Shown here piece by piece: positions 19,462 to 27,036 of a stretch of DNA of 64,000 bases. Under the pieces are notes generated by a model, which was not told where the DNA came from, did no database searches, and was given only the letters and a program-made list of their open reading frames with translations. The translations under genes were made by a program, and so were the position numbers. Source of the DNA: Acetomicrobium thermoterrenum DSM 13490. Its GTDB lineage: Bacteria > Synergistota > Synergistia > Synergistales > Acetomicrobiaceae. Numbering within the stretch: position 1 is the stretch's first letter; the number at the start of each line of letters is the position of its first letter. The DNA lies in NCBI RefSeq assembly GCF_900107215.1, contig NZ_FNPD01000002.1, positions 186,001 to 250,000 of the forward strand, read 5' to 3'.

Positions 19462-20249
19462 TAGTTCCCCCTCTCCGCCTTTATCCAAATAACTGCCCCA
19501 AGCTCTATATCAGCATCTTTTCCGCCAGGAGACTTCATTTTTTCGGGAGCATCAACCAGTGCAGCAAAACCCCACCAACCATCCCAGGGCATGGCATAGG
19601 TAAATACACCCTGATCATCGGTCCGCACTACCTGTGTAACATAAACATCTGAGGGAGCCTTAACTTTTTTTCCTTCATTGTAATACTCCACTTCTACTAC
19701 GGCACCTGCCAAGGGCTTCCCCTCCATAATAACCTTACCTTGAAAAACATTGCCGGGCCACAATCCGTAAGGCCTCGTCAACGGCACTATCTCAGCCCTG
19801 AGCCCGAGGGGTTTCTGCCAACTTTCTTCCATGCCGAAAGCATTGACGACGGTTTTCGCATAGTGGATGATATATTTGTTTTCAGCCTCTTCCCAATAAG
19901 GTGAGGGCTCTACATAAAAAATGTGGTCTCCCGGCCGCTTTACATCGAAGACAGTTTCCCAGTATCTTAAACCCGAATCGTTTTTGCGAACCTTTAAATG
20001 TTTCATAAGATCAATATTCTCAGAACGAACAAAGACACCAAACTTTTCTGGCTTTTCCATATCCATCATTTCCTGTTCAAAGGGATGAGTAAAAAGAAGC
20101 CTTAGGTTTAACTCAGAATTTTCGTTTTGAGAAATTATGTTTTTATCGGGCAAAATTACCTGGAAATGAGCCCACGAAGGAGAAGTCGAGAGACAGACAC
20201 AAAAAGCTACAAATACCGCAAAGAATATTCTGCTTAAAACTTTGTTCAT
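19461..20249 (-). CDS. nikK: Periplasmic nickel-uptake accessory protein NikK-like (DUF4198)
   Basis: 262 residues. A signal peptide (about 1-27) is cleaved before HFQVILPD, so the mature protein begins with His, as in DUF4198/NikK proteins of nickel transporters. A C-terminal beta-sandwich (about 170-255) has KPLAGAVVEVEYYNEG and TDDQGVFTYAMPWDGWWGFAAL. It is predicted to hand metal to NikM in the periplasm. First gene of nikKMLQO, directly behind a promoter overlapped by a NikR-type palindrome. Confidence 0.82.
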   Translation of the reverse strand: MNKVLSRIFFAVFVAFCVCLSTSPSWAHFQVILPDKNIISQNENSELNLRLLFTHPFEQEMMDMEKPEKFGVFVRSENIDLMKHLKVRKNDSGLRYWETVFDVKRPGDHIFYVEPSPYWEEAENKYIIHYAKTVVNAFGMEESWQKPLGLRAEIVPLTRPYGLWPGNVFQGKVIMEGKPLAGAVVEVEYYNEGKKVKAPSDVYVTQVVRTDDQGVFTYAMPWDGWWGFAALVDAPEKMKSPGGKDADIELGAVIWIKAERGN

Positions 20250-20269
20250 CAGAAGAGGACCCTCCTTAA

Positions 20270-20297
20270 GTGTTACGTTTCTTTAGTTTAGTATTAC
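20270..20297. promoter_or_regulatory. NikR-type operator upstream of nikK
   Basis: On the minus strand the half-sites are GTAATAC and GTAACAC separated by 14 bp. From memory, the NikR consensus described for metal-reducing deltaproteobacteria is GTGTTAC-N13/14-GTAACAC; here one half is perfect and the other matches 5 of 7. The box covers the -10 region of the nikK promoter, as expected for a nickel-dependent repressor. No nikR gene is in the window. Confidence 0.65.
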
Positions 20298-20318
20298 TCA
20301 TGAAAGTCCGTTTGTCAA
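20290..20318 (-). promoter_or_regulatory. Sigma-A type promoter of nikKMLQO
   Basis: Minus-strand TTGACA (complement of 20313-20318), 17-bp spacer, AATACT (complement of 20290-20295; 4 of 6). The transcript would start about 35 nt before the nikK ATG, which has the ribosome site AGGAGGG. Confidence 0.6.
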
Positions 20319-20380
20319 GGGACTGCTAAAAAAGTGTTAATATTATGTATAGAAAAAATATCAGGAAGGGAGATGAGGTA

Positions 20381-20398
20381 TCGGCATTCAAGTGCCGA
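20381..20398 (+). promoter_or_regulatory. Hairpin between ribosome site and start codon of the FMN reductase gene
   Basis: Six-bp stem TCGGCA/TGCCGA with a 6-nt loop lies between the purine-rich AGGAAGGGAGATGAGG and the ATG at 20406. Folding would shorten the effective distance from GAGG to the ATG to about 9 nt. It is only meaningful if 20406 is the true start. Confidence 0.4.
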
Positions 20399-20405
20399 AA
20401 ATATC

Positions 20406-20966
20406 ATGAAAAAGATTGTTATTTTGCTCGGGAGTCCCAGAAAAAACGGAAACAGCGAGAGGTTGGCCAAATCCTTTGCCACAGGCGCTGAATCTCAAGG
20501 TGCCCAGGCCAGATTTTTTAGACTCCACAATATGAATATACAAGGTTGTTCTGATTGCAGGCAATGCTGGTCCAAGGGCAAACATTGTATAGTAGCAGAC
20601 GATATGTCTCAATTGTACGAGTCCATCGATAATGCCGACGTCGTTGTTTTCGCAACGCCCCTTTACTGGTATAGCTGGAGCGCACAAATTAAAGCGGTTT
20701 GGGATAGAATGTTGCCCTATATGTCAGACAAGGCAAAAACCACCGTTAAGGGCAAGCAAAGCGTATTATTAGTCACGGCCGGAGACGAACGCGAAGACGT
20801 CTTTGCCGCAGTTTTGGAATCCTTCGACAGATCCGCATCCCTTTTAGGGCTCAAGTTGGCAGGCAAAATATGTGCCCACAATGTTTACGATATTGGAGAT
20901 ATAGAAGAGGGAAATTGGCTAGATCAAGCCAAAGACTTGGGAGCATCCGTCGGCAAAGCTAGTTAG
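20406..20966 (+). CDS. NADPH-dependent FMN reductase / flavodoxin-fold iron-sulfur flavoprotein-like
   Basis: 186 residues with the flavodoxin-fold start MKKIVILLGSPRKNGNSERLAKSF, an FMN phosphate-binding loop (GSPRKNGNSE), and C-x2-C-x2-C type cysteines (CSDCRQCWSKGKHC, about 46-59) as in NADPH-dependent FMN reductase/ISF-like proteins, then ATPLYWYSWSAQIKAVWDR. It probably reduces flavins, quinones or other acceptors in the cytoplasm. The family start is the ATG at 20406, which has no adjacent ribosome site; a GAGG at 20375-20378 is separated from it by a small hairpin. An in-frame ATG at 20373 is the alternative. Confidence 0.82.
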   Translation: MKKIVILLGSPRKNGNSERLAKSFATGAESQGAQARFFRLHNMNIQGCSDCRQCWSKGKHCIVADDMSQLYESIDNADVVVFATPLYWYSWSAQIKAVWDRMLPYMSDKAKTTVKGKQSVLLVTAGDEREDVFAAVLESFDRSASLLGLKLAGKICAHNVYDIGDIEEGNWLDQAKDLGASVGKAS

Positions 20967-20983
20967 TATAATCTGCTGATTCA

Positions 20984-21031
20984 AACAAGATAACTGCGTA
21001 CGCAAACGCTAACGTACGCAGTTATCTTGTT
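20984..21031. terminator. Bidirectional terminator (19-bp perfect stem)
   Basis: Perfect 19-bp inverted repeat (20984-21002 and 21013-21031) with a 10-nt loop between the convergent FMN reductase and ECF S-component genes. The stem ends are A/T-rich, so U-rich tails form in both directions. Confidence 0.8.
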
Positions 21032-21096
21032 ATTCGAAAGAAACATTAATCCACAAGAATTTTCTACGGAACAGCCCAGACTTTAGGGAATATCTC

Positions 21097-21588
21097 CTAC
21101 TGTCTTCCAAGAAGCTTTCTAATAGGCCCTTCGATATAGGGCAGAATGACCAGAGCTATTATCGCACCTACGCCGGTTTGGGCCAAATCGGTGAGAAACT
21201 CAATGGGAGCAACCTTCCATCCATATAGAATACCTGCAACCAATGTATATCCTGCAATCATTACGCATGCGCCCGCTATCACTGCCCTTTTTCGATTCTC
21301 TCGCATTTTCCCAACCACAAAACCCTCGATTCCCTTGATCACGAAAGTAAAAGGTGCCCATAGGGGATAGCCAAGCACAATATCGGCAAGAGCTCCTCCG
21401 ATACCCCCGCAAATAGCTCCATATTTTGCCCCCATCAACATAGCAACACAATATATAACGCCTTCGCCTAAATTAAAATAAATCCTATATCCAGGCACGG
21501 GGACATGAATTATTGTTGCTACCGCTACAATTGCCGCAAAAAGAGCACCCAATGCCACTTCCTTGGCGCTTCCCTGTGAAGAAGTCAT
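21097..21588 (-). CDS. ECF transporter S component, substrate unknown
   Basis: Small membrane protein of 163 residues with about five to six helices and the ECF S-component pattern: ALGALFAAIVAVAT at the N-terminus (the A-x3-A motif that docks on EcfT), then PGYRIYFNLGEGVIYCVAMLMGAKYGA and GGIGGALADIVLGYPLWAPFTFVIKGIEGF. Such proteins capture vitamins or precursors and share an energising module; the nearby NikQO is metal-specific and probably not the partner. No riboswitch-like structure was found in the 120 nt upstream. A perfect TATAAT is present at 21655-21660 (minus), but its -35 is poor. Confidence 0.75.
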   Translation of the reverse strand: MTSSQGSAKEVALGALFAAIVAVATIIHVPVPGYRIYFNLGEGVIYCVAMLMGAKYGAICGGIGGALADIVLGYPLWAPFTFVIKGIEGFVVGKMRENRKRAVIAGACVMIAGYTLVAGILYGWKVAPIEFLTDLAQTGVGAIIALVILPYIEGPIRKLLGRQ

Positions 21589-21734
21589 TTCTTGCCACCC
21601 TCTCTATATTTGAAAAATAAAAACATCATTTCCAACTGATTTATTTTATACCACATTATAGACGTAACCGGTAGTATCAGTAAAAGATCCCAACCATTCC
21701 AATCTGTCTTGAATATAAATTGCGCATTTGCATC

Positions 21735-21758
21735 ATATGTGATAATATTGCCACATAT
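21735..21758. promoter_or_regulatory. ArsR-family operator (copy 1) over the arsR -10
   Basis: Inverted repeat with perfect 7-bp arms ATATGTG/CACATAT around a 10-bp spacer. It covers an extended -10 (TGT-GATAAT, with GATAAT at 21741-21746) of the arsR-permease promoter. A nearly identical element with the same 7-10-7 geometry lies at 26923-26946 before a thioredoxin-like gene. Confidence 0.7.
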
Positions 21759-21777
21759 CTGTCAAGGAGGGTTAATA

Positions 21778-22119
21778 ATGGATATGGAAACTCAAGGCAA
21801 AAAGGCGACGCTGTTAAAGGCCATGGGGCATCCAGTCCGTATCGAAATCATCGAACTGTTGGGCAATAAGGAGATGTGTGCCTGTGAAATTGCAAGTTTA
21901 TTTGACTGCGACAGGACTACTGTGAGCAAACATTTGGCCATCCTGAAAGATTTGGAAATTATCGAGCAAAGACGAGAGGGTTTATATATTTACTACAGAC
22001 TTAAATTGCATTGCTTAGTTCCCATGCTTCAGTGTATAGAGCATGCCATTTTTGGCGATCCGGTGAAAATTCAATTTGACTGTAAATGTTCGTGCTCCCA
22101 AGATAACTGCGAAATTTAA
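21778..22119 (+). CDS. arsR: ArsR/SmtB-family metalloregulator
   Basis: Winged-helix repressor of 113 residues starting at the ATG at 21778, which has the ribosome site aaggaggg (a longer in-frame start at 21709 lies upstream of the promoter and is rejected). Helix-turn-helix: CACEIASLFDCDRTTVSKHLAILKDLEIIEQRREG (about 36-70 of the short form; shown here only to locate it). The cysteine pair in EMCACEI matches the As(III)/Sb(III) site of classical ArsR (ELCVC). The C-terminal tail CKCSCSQDNC adds more thiols. Predicted to repress itself and the permease through the operator at 21735-21758. Confidence 0.9.
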   Translation: MDMETQGKKATLLKAMGHPVRIEIIELLGNKEMCACEIASLFDCDRTTVSKHLAILKDLEIIEQRREGLYIYYRLKLHCLVPMLQCIEHAIFGDPVKIQFDCKCSCSQDNCEI

Positions 22120-22158
22120 CATAAATATATTATTTTTAGTTAGTTAGGAGGCATTTTT

Positions 22159-23319
22159 ATGAGCGACAACAAGAAATTAGCTTTAATTCTTCTTACATTT
22201 CTCTTTTTTTACTTTATACCGGCCGATTCACCCAGAGTAACAGTCGCTGCTTCGGAAGCCCTGGCAATGCTTCATGAATATGCCAGACAACACGTCCTGC
22301 TTTGCCTGGTTCCTGCTTTTTTCATAGCGGGCGCCATTTCCGTTTTCATCAGTCAACAGTCCGTCATGAAATATCTCGGAAGCCATGCAAAAAAGTTCGT
22401 ATCCTATGCCGTTGCAGCGGTTTCTGGCACAATTTTAGCCGTATGCTCCTGCACCGTTCTTCCCTTGTTTGCCGGAATTTATACCCGAGGAGCCGGAATA
22501 GGCCCTGCTTCCGCATTTCTTTACTCCGGACCGGCTATCAATGTGTTGGCCATAATTTTAACGGCGAGAGTACTGGGTTTTGAGATGGGCCTGGCCAGAG
22601 CGGTTGGAGCCATTCTTTTCAGCGTTGTCATCGGATTAGCAATGTCAATTATATTTAGAAAAGACGAAGAGAAAAGGCAGGAAGCTTTTGCCTTCCCAGC
22701 CGAAGATGGTACATCTCATCCTCTATGGCAATCGGCATCAGTTATGGCAGGCATGATTTGCTTTTTGATATTCGCAAACCTTGCAGCTCCAAAGGCGGAT
22801 ATCGGTTTTTGGGCACAACTTTATAACGTTAAATGGATAGTAGCAACGATCAGTATTTCCTTTACTGCCCTAGTGATTAAAAAATGGTTTTCAGCAGAGG
22901 AAAGATCCGAATGGTATAGCGCCACTTGGGGATATGCGCTTCAAGTATTGCCATTGCTTTTCGCTGGGGTCCTGATTGCCGGTTTTCTCCTCGGTCGCCC
23001 CGGGCACGAGGGTATCATCCCAGGTGCATACGTATCTTATCTAGTGGGCGGCAACTCAATCTTTTCTAACTTTTTCGCGTCTATCGTTGGAGCCTTCATG
23101 TATTTTGCCACGCTAACGGAAGTGCCGATATTGCAGGGTCTTTTGGGCGCAGGAATGGGTAAGGGACCGGCACTTGCCCTTCTTTTGGCAGGCCCGGCTT
23201 TATCATTGCCAAATATGCTGGTGATACGAACAGTACTGGGAACAAAGAAAACAGTAACATACGTTATCCTCGTAGTGCTGCTTTCTACGCTGGCTGGAAT
23301 AATTTATGGTAATCTTTAG
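22159..23319 (+). CDS. ArsP/UPF0718-type permease
   Basis: 386 residues, about ten membrane helices in two inverted halves. The CSCTVLPLFAGIYTRGAGIG segment (about 95-114) is the thiol-containing motif of DUF318/ArsP permeases, and the second half repeats it as YFATLTEVPILQGLLGAGMGKGPALALLLAGPA. ArsP exports trivalent organoarsenicals; other family members may move other thiophilic compounds. It sits 39 nt after arsR under the same promoter. Specificity is inferred from the regulator and motif, not shown. Confidence 0.82.
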   Translation: MSDNKKLALILLTFLFFYFIPADSPRVTVAASEALAMLHEYARQHVLLCLVPAFFIAGAISVFISQQSVMKYLGSHAKKFVSYAVAAVSGTILAVCSCTVLPLFAGIYTRGAGIGPASAFLYSGPAINVLAIILTARVLGFEMGLARAVGAILFSVVIGLAMSIIFRKDEEKRQEAFAFPAEDGTSHPLWQSASVMAGMICFLIFANLAAPKADIGFWAQLYNVKWIVATISISFTALVIKKWFSAEERSEWYSATWGYALQVLPLLFAGVLIAGFLLGRPGHEGIIPGAYVSYLVGGNSIFSNFFASIVGAFMYFATLTEVPILQGLLGAGMGKGPALALLLAGPALSLPNMLVIRTVLGTKKTVTYVILVVLLSTLAGIIYGNL

Positions 23320-23365
23320 CGTAGGATAATAATCTCTTTATGATTAACAGGAGGAAGTTAAAGTC

Positions 23366-24928
23366 ATGAATTACGTTACTGGATTCATTAATTGCAAGGT
23401 CTACGGGGACATCGGGAATAGCCGGCATTTTGAAGCCTTTTTGGTCGTTAATGGTAAAATCGCCTCCACAGGATCAAACATAGAGATTTCGGAGCAAACC
23501 AAATCTTTGACAGGTGAAACAGTAGACTTGGGAGGGAAAATTGTCCTACCCGGTTTCATTGATTCTCATTTGCACATCGATGAACTTGGAATGTACATTA
23601 ACTCTCTGAATTTAAGAAACACGGCAAGCATCGAAGATCTTCGAGATAAACTAAATAATTTCTCTTCAAAGGCTTCAACTTCGTGGATCTTAGGACATGG
23701 TTGGGACCAAGAGCTTTTCAGAGAAAAAAGATGGCCTACAAAAGACGACTTAGATGCCGTTGAGAAAGAAAGACCTGTTATTCTCTCAAGGGTATGTCTT
23801 CATGCCGCGGTCCTAAATTCAAAAGCCTTAGAGATGACGGGCATAACTTCCTCCACGGGCATAGTGGTGGAGAGTGAATTTCAACGAGCCAGGGAAATAT
23901 TTAAAGATAGCCTTTCTATTTCCGAGTGCAAAAAAATCCTGAAAGATGCCCTCATTTATGCTTCCAAACAGGGGTTGACCTGTCTTGGGTTTGTAAGCTG
24001 TGACGCAAAGATGCTGTCTGCTTTAATGTCACTATGGCATGACGGAGAAATTACCACAAGAGTCAGGGCATATCTGGAGCCAGGAAAAAGATGTCAAACC
24101 GGGGAAAAAATGTACGAAAATACCGAGATCTTATCCGCCTTAGACAAACTAGGCATAAAGAGGTGCTTCGGCGACGACATGTTAAGGATACAGGGAATTA
24201 AAATACTCGCCGACGGGTCGCTCGGTGCCCGCACAGCATGGCTTACCAAGCCCTATTCGGATATGGCTGACCTGCAGGGATTCCCAAACATAGGCAAAGA
24301 AGAACTTTTACAGTTGGTCAAATCAGCTGATGCTGCTGATTTACAGATCGCTGTTCACGGAATAGGCGATGCCACAATAGACATGATACTTGACACATTT
24401 CAGGAAGCTAAAATTTATGATCGAGGACACCGAATCGAGCACCTTTCCGTTTTAAGACCAGACCAAATTAAACGCATGAAGGATATAGGCTTGTATGCCT
24501 CAATCCAACCGCATTTCGTGATCACGGACTGGTGGGCCATTGACCGATTAGGCTCAGATAGGGCAGAGTTCATACACCCCTTTAAAAGTATTTTCTCTTA
24601 CGGAATATCGACTGCATTTGGAACAGATTCGCCTGTGGAAGAACTCAATCCCTGGGAGACCGTCTATGCTGCAGTTACAAGGGGCAAGTACGAGGATATT
24701 CCTCTCGCAGCAGCGACACCAAACGAAGCGCTGGACATAACAGACGCCATTTATTGCTATACTGCAGGAGGAGGCAATATCATGCTAGACCCCGATATAG
24801 GAAATTTGGGAATAGGCATGCCAGCTGATTTTATAGTGTTAGACAAAGACCCCTTTGAAACTGACCCTAGATATATTAAAGATATAAGGGTCCAAAAAAC
24901 ATACATTGGGGGCAAGGAGGTTCGATAG
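23366..24928 (+). CDS. Amidohydrolase family 3 protein (YtcJ-like)
   Basis: Metal-dependent hydrolase of 520 residues. It has the N-terminal beta-sandwich (GGKIVLPGFIDSHLHIDE, with the HxH metal ligands near residue 72), the TIM barrel (ILADGSLGARTAWL, HGIGDATIDMILD, GHRIEHLSVLRPDQI), and a C-terminal closing segment GNLGIGMPADFIVLDKDPFE with FGTDSPVEELNPWETVYAAVTR. YtcJ-type enzymes deacylate or deformylate small amides; the substrate is unknown. 46 nt after the permease, with its own ribosome site (aggaggaag). A strong terminator follows. Confidence 0.85.
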   Translation: MNYVTGFINCKVYGDIGNSRHFEAFLVVNGKIASTGSNIEISEQTKSLTGETVDLGGKIVLPGFIDSHLHIDELGMYINSLNLRNTASIEDLRDKLNNFSSKASTSWILGHGWDQELFREKRWPTKDDLDAVEKERPVILSRVCLHAAVLNSKALEMTGITSSTGIVVESEFQRAREIFKDSLSISECKKILKDALIYASKQGLTCLGFVSCDAKMLSALMSLWHDGEITTRVRAYLEPGKRCQTGEKMYENTEILSALDKLGIKRCFGDDMLRIQGIKILADGSLGARTAWLTKPYSDMADLQGFPNIGKEELLQLVKSADAADLQIAVHGIGDATIDMILDTFQEAKIYDRGHRIEHLSVLRPDQIKRMKDIGLYASIQPHFVITDWWAIDRLGSDRAEFIHPFKSIFSYGISTAFGTDSPVEELNPWETVYAAVTRGKYEDIPLAAATPNEALDITDAIYCYTAGGGNIMLDPDIGNLGIGMPADFIVLDKDPFETDPRYIKDIRVQKTYIGGKEVR

Positions 24929-25010
24929 ATTCGATTATAATTGGTGCCTATAGATAACAAAATATTTGCCTCACGTTAACCTCAGTAAAAATTGCCTCTC
25001 CCACTCAGTT

Positions 25011-25079
25011 AAAAAGAGGTTGTTGGAATAATCTCAAAGAGCTAATTCAAGCTTATTTAAATTCCAATAACCTCTTTTT
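25011..25079 (+). terminator. Terminator after the YtcJ-like amidohydrolase gene
   Basis: Nineteen-bp stem with one G-U pair (25011-25029 with 25061-25079), a 31-nt loop and a run of five T at the end of the right arm. It lies 83 nt after the stop. Apart from this terminator and the promoter of the next gene, I see no gene in 24929-25303. Confidence 0.75.
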
Positions 25080-25159
25080 ATTTGTGAGTCATATATCATT
25101 AATAAGAGATATCTTCTGCTATATAATGCATAAACTTATATAATCGTTTAGTTTAATAT

Positions 25160-25188
25160 TTGACTTTTTATTAAAAGTGCTATATAAA
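25160..25188 (+). promoter_or_regulatory. Sigma-A type promoter of the glutamate dehydrogenase gene
   Basis: TTGACT (25160-25165), 17-bp spacer, TATAAA (25183-25188). It predicts a leader of about 110 nt before the start at 25304. The leader holds a 6-bp hairpin TGCATG/CATGCA (25236-25254). Confidence 0.6.
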
Positions 25189-25303
25189 CATGGATTATTA
25201 AATTCAGCCCATGGGTCACACTTATGTTATACATATGCATGTGCGCATCATGCAGCCTAAATGTCTATTTGTTTTAATAACATTATGAAGGAGTGATCTT
25301 TAT

Positions 25304-26548
25304 ATGCAGCTTAATCCATATGAAATGCTAAAAAAACAAATCGATGATGCCGCAAGATACATCGACATTGATCCGGAGTATTTCGATATTCTAAAAGAAC
25401 CAAGAGAAATTTTAGAGGTATCTCTTCCGGTTCGTTTGAGCGATGGCTCAATAAAGATTTTCAAGGGATGGCGCTGTCACTATAATAATGCTCTTGGACC
25501 CTATAAAGGCGGAATACGCTATCATGTTCAGGTAAACAGGGATGAGGTAATTGCTCTAGCCGGATGGATGACTATAAAATGCGCTGTAGCCCAACTGCCC
25601 TTCGGAGGCGGAAAGGGAGGTATAAATTGCTCACCTGCAGATCTATCGATTGACGAGCTGGAAAAGTTGACCAGGGCATATGCCTTGGGAATATCGCGCT
25701 TCATAGGCACAGATTACGATGTCCCCGCTCCCGATGTAAATACCAATCCTCAAATCATGGCATGGATAGCCGATACCTACGAAAAGATCAAGGGCTTCAG
25801 TCAGCCCTCCGTCATTACGGGCAAACCAGTCGAAGTGGGCGGTTCTTTGGGTCGAAGCAAAGCAACTGCACAGGGCGGAGTATACGTTCTTACTGAAGCG
25901 TTAAAAGCGCTAAATTTCAATAATAAAGATCTCTCCTGCGCCATCGAAGGATATGGAAACGCCGGAAGTTATATGCATCTTTTATTGGAAAAGATGGGAA
26001 TAAAAGTTATCGCTGTATCGGATACCAGAGGTGGAATTTATAATCCAAAGGGCTTGCCTGCTAGCGAGCTAAAGGAACATAAAATGAAAAACAGGACAGT
26101 TGCCAATTTTCCGGAGGGCGAGAATATAACAGACAAAGAATTATTGTCGAGTAATGCGGATATCCTAATACCCGCCGCCTTGGAAGGGATGATAAACGAG
26201 ACAAACGTCAGCGATATAAAGGCCAAAATTATTTTAGAATTGGCAAACGGCCCTGTCACTCCGCAGGCGGAGAAAACGCTTTCCGACAATGGAGTCTTAA
26301 TAATTCCTGATGTTTTGGCAAATTCCGGCGGAGTGATCGTTAGCTACTTCGAGTGGGTCCAGGGAAGATCGGGGGAATATTGGGACGAATCGACCGTGGA
26401 TAAAAAACTTTACAACAGGATAACCGAGGCATTCCGGGAGATATGGGAAATTAAAGGCAGAAGAAAAATAAAAATGCGCGAAGCTGCATACGTAACAGCA
26501 ATCGGAAGAATATCACAAGCAATGCGCATACGCGGAATTTGGCCATAA
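25304..26548 (+). CDS. gdhA: Glu/Leu/Phe/Val dehydrogenase (glutamate dehydrogenase-like)
   Basis: 414 residues, the length of hexameric GDH-2 type enzymes. It reversibly deaminates glutamate to 2-oxoglutarate and is central to amino-acid fermentation. The N-terminal domain has GPYKGGIRYHVQVN, the catalytic-lysine motif LPFGGGKGGI (about 100-109) and VPAPDVNTNPQIMAW. The Rossmann domain has IEGYGNAGSY. ANSGGVIVSYFEWVQG near 345 is typical of the family. It has its own promoter and is flanked by terminators, so it is monocistronic. Leucine/valine specificity cannot be excluded by eye. Confidence 0.92.
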   Translation: MQLNPYEMLKKQIDDAARYIDIDPEYFDILKEPREILEVSLPVRLSDGSIKIFKGWRCHYNNALGPYKGGIRYHVQVNRDEVIALAGWMTIKCAVAQLPFGGGKGGINCSPADLSIDELEKLTRAYALGISRFIGTDYDVPAPDVNTNPQIMAWIADTYEKIKGFSQPSVITGKPVEVGGSLGRSKATAQGGVYVLTEALKALNFNNKDLSCAIEGYGNAGSYMHLLLEKMGIKVIAVSDTRGGIYNPKGLPASELKEHKMKNRTVANFPEGENITDKELLSSNADILIPAALEGMINETNVSDIKAKIILELANGPVTPQAEKTLSDNGVLIIPDVLANSGGVIVSYFEWVQGRSGEYWDESTVDKKLYNRITEAFREIWEIKGRRKIKMREAAYVTAIGRISQAMRIRGIWP

Positions 26549-26580
26549 ATTATAATTACATGCATAGCAACTATGCCTCT

Positions 26581-26627
26581 ACGAGCCTGCCTCTGCTGCG
26601 TTAAATTCCATCATTAGGCAGGCTCGT
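26581..26627. terminator. Bidirectional terminator between gdhA and the thioredoxin-like gene
   Basis: Perfect 12-bp GC-rich stem ACGAGCCTGCCT/AGGCAGGCTCGT (26581-26592 and 26616-26627), 23-nt loop, located between convergent genes. There is no long T-run on either side. Confidence 0.6.
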
Positions 26628-26649
26628 TAAAGTTATGTTCAGAGGTTAT

Positions 26650-26895
26650 CTAATTACCCGATAAGTTTCTAAATGTATCTTTCAGCGCCCCTTCCGACGG
26701 AACTTTACCTGCAATGACAACCTTCCCGTCAACAGCTAAGGCAGGGGTAGCCATTACTCCAAAAGATATTATTTTATTAATATCTGTAACCTTTTCGACT
26801 TCATAATCTAGACCGAGTTCTCGCGCAACTTTTTCAGCCATATCCGCAAGTTTCTTACACTTAGGGCACCCCGTGCCAAGAACTTGTATCTTCAA
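26650..26895 (-). CDS. Thioredoxin-family redox-active disulfide protein
   Basis: Small thioredoxin-fold protein of 81 residues (KIQVLGTGCPKCKKLADMAEKV, CxxC active site CPKC near residue 9; cis-proline in VMATPALAVDGK). This is the 'redox-active disulfide protein 2' group often found beside ArsR and ArsP/DUF318 permeases. I choose the TTG at 26895 because AAAGGAG precedes it by about 11 nt and it gives the family start. The upstream ATGs at 26946 and 26919 lie inside or just after the promoter. It has an operator nearly identical to that of arsR, so it belongs to the same regulon although 3.3 kb away and on the other strand. Confidence 0.85.
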   Translation of the reverse strand: MKIQVLGTGCPKCKKLADMAEKVARELGLDYEVEKVTDINKIISFGVMATPALAVDGKVVIAGKVPSEGALKDTFRNLSGN

Positions 26896-26922
26896 CTCAA
26901 GATCAACTCCTTTGTTCATGAG

Positions 26923-26946
26923 ATATGTGGCAATTATATCACACAT
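26923..26946. promoter_or_regulatory. ArsR-family operator (copy 2) over the thioredoxin-like gene promoter
   Basis: On the plus strand the arms are ATATGTG and CACACAT with a 10-bp spacer. Read on the minus strand it aligns to the arsR operator with about 23 of 28 identical positions. It contains an extended -10 (TGA-TATAAT, TATAAT being the complement of 26933-26938), so the predicted transcript begins near 26926. Confidence 0.7.
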
Positions 26947-27036
26947 AATGGCTTTTCAGAAACAAGCTTGTTTCAAGACAATTTTCGAGGGATAATTTTA
27001 TAGAATGCAATAACAATTATTAAAGGAGGGACAGAA

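Noticed and set aside
19462-19488. Longer N-terminus of NikM
   Set aside because: It would place nine residues before the metal-ligand Met1-His2, which must be N-terminal.
21589-21708. Vitamin riboswitch before the ECF S component
   Set aside because: No conserved TPP, FMN or other riboswitch core seen; only about 60 nt of leader after the likely -10.
26896-26946. Longer start of the thioredoxin-like protein at 26946
   Set aside because: That ATG lies within the promoter -10/operator; the TTG at 26895 has the ribosome site.
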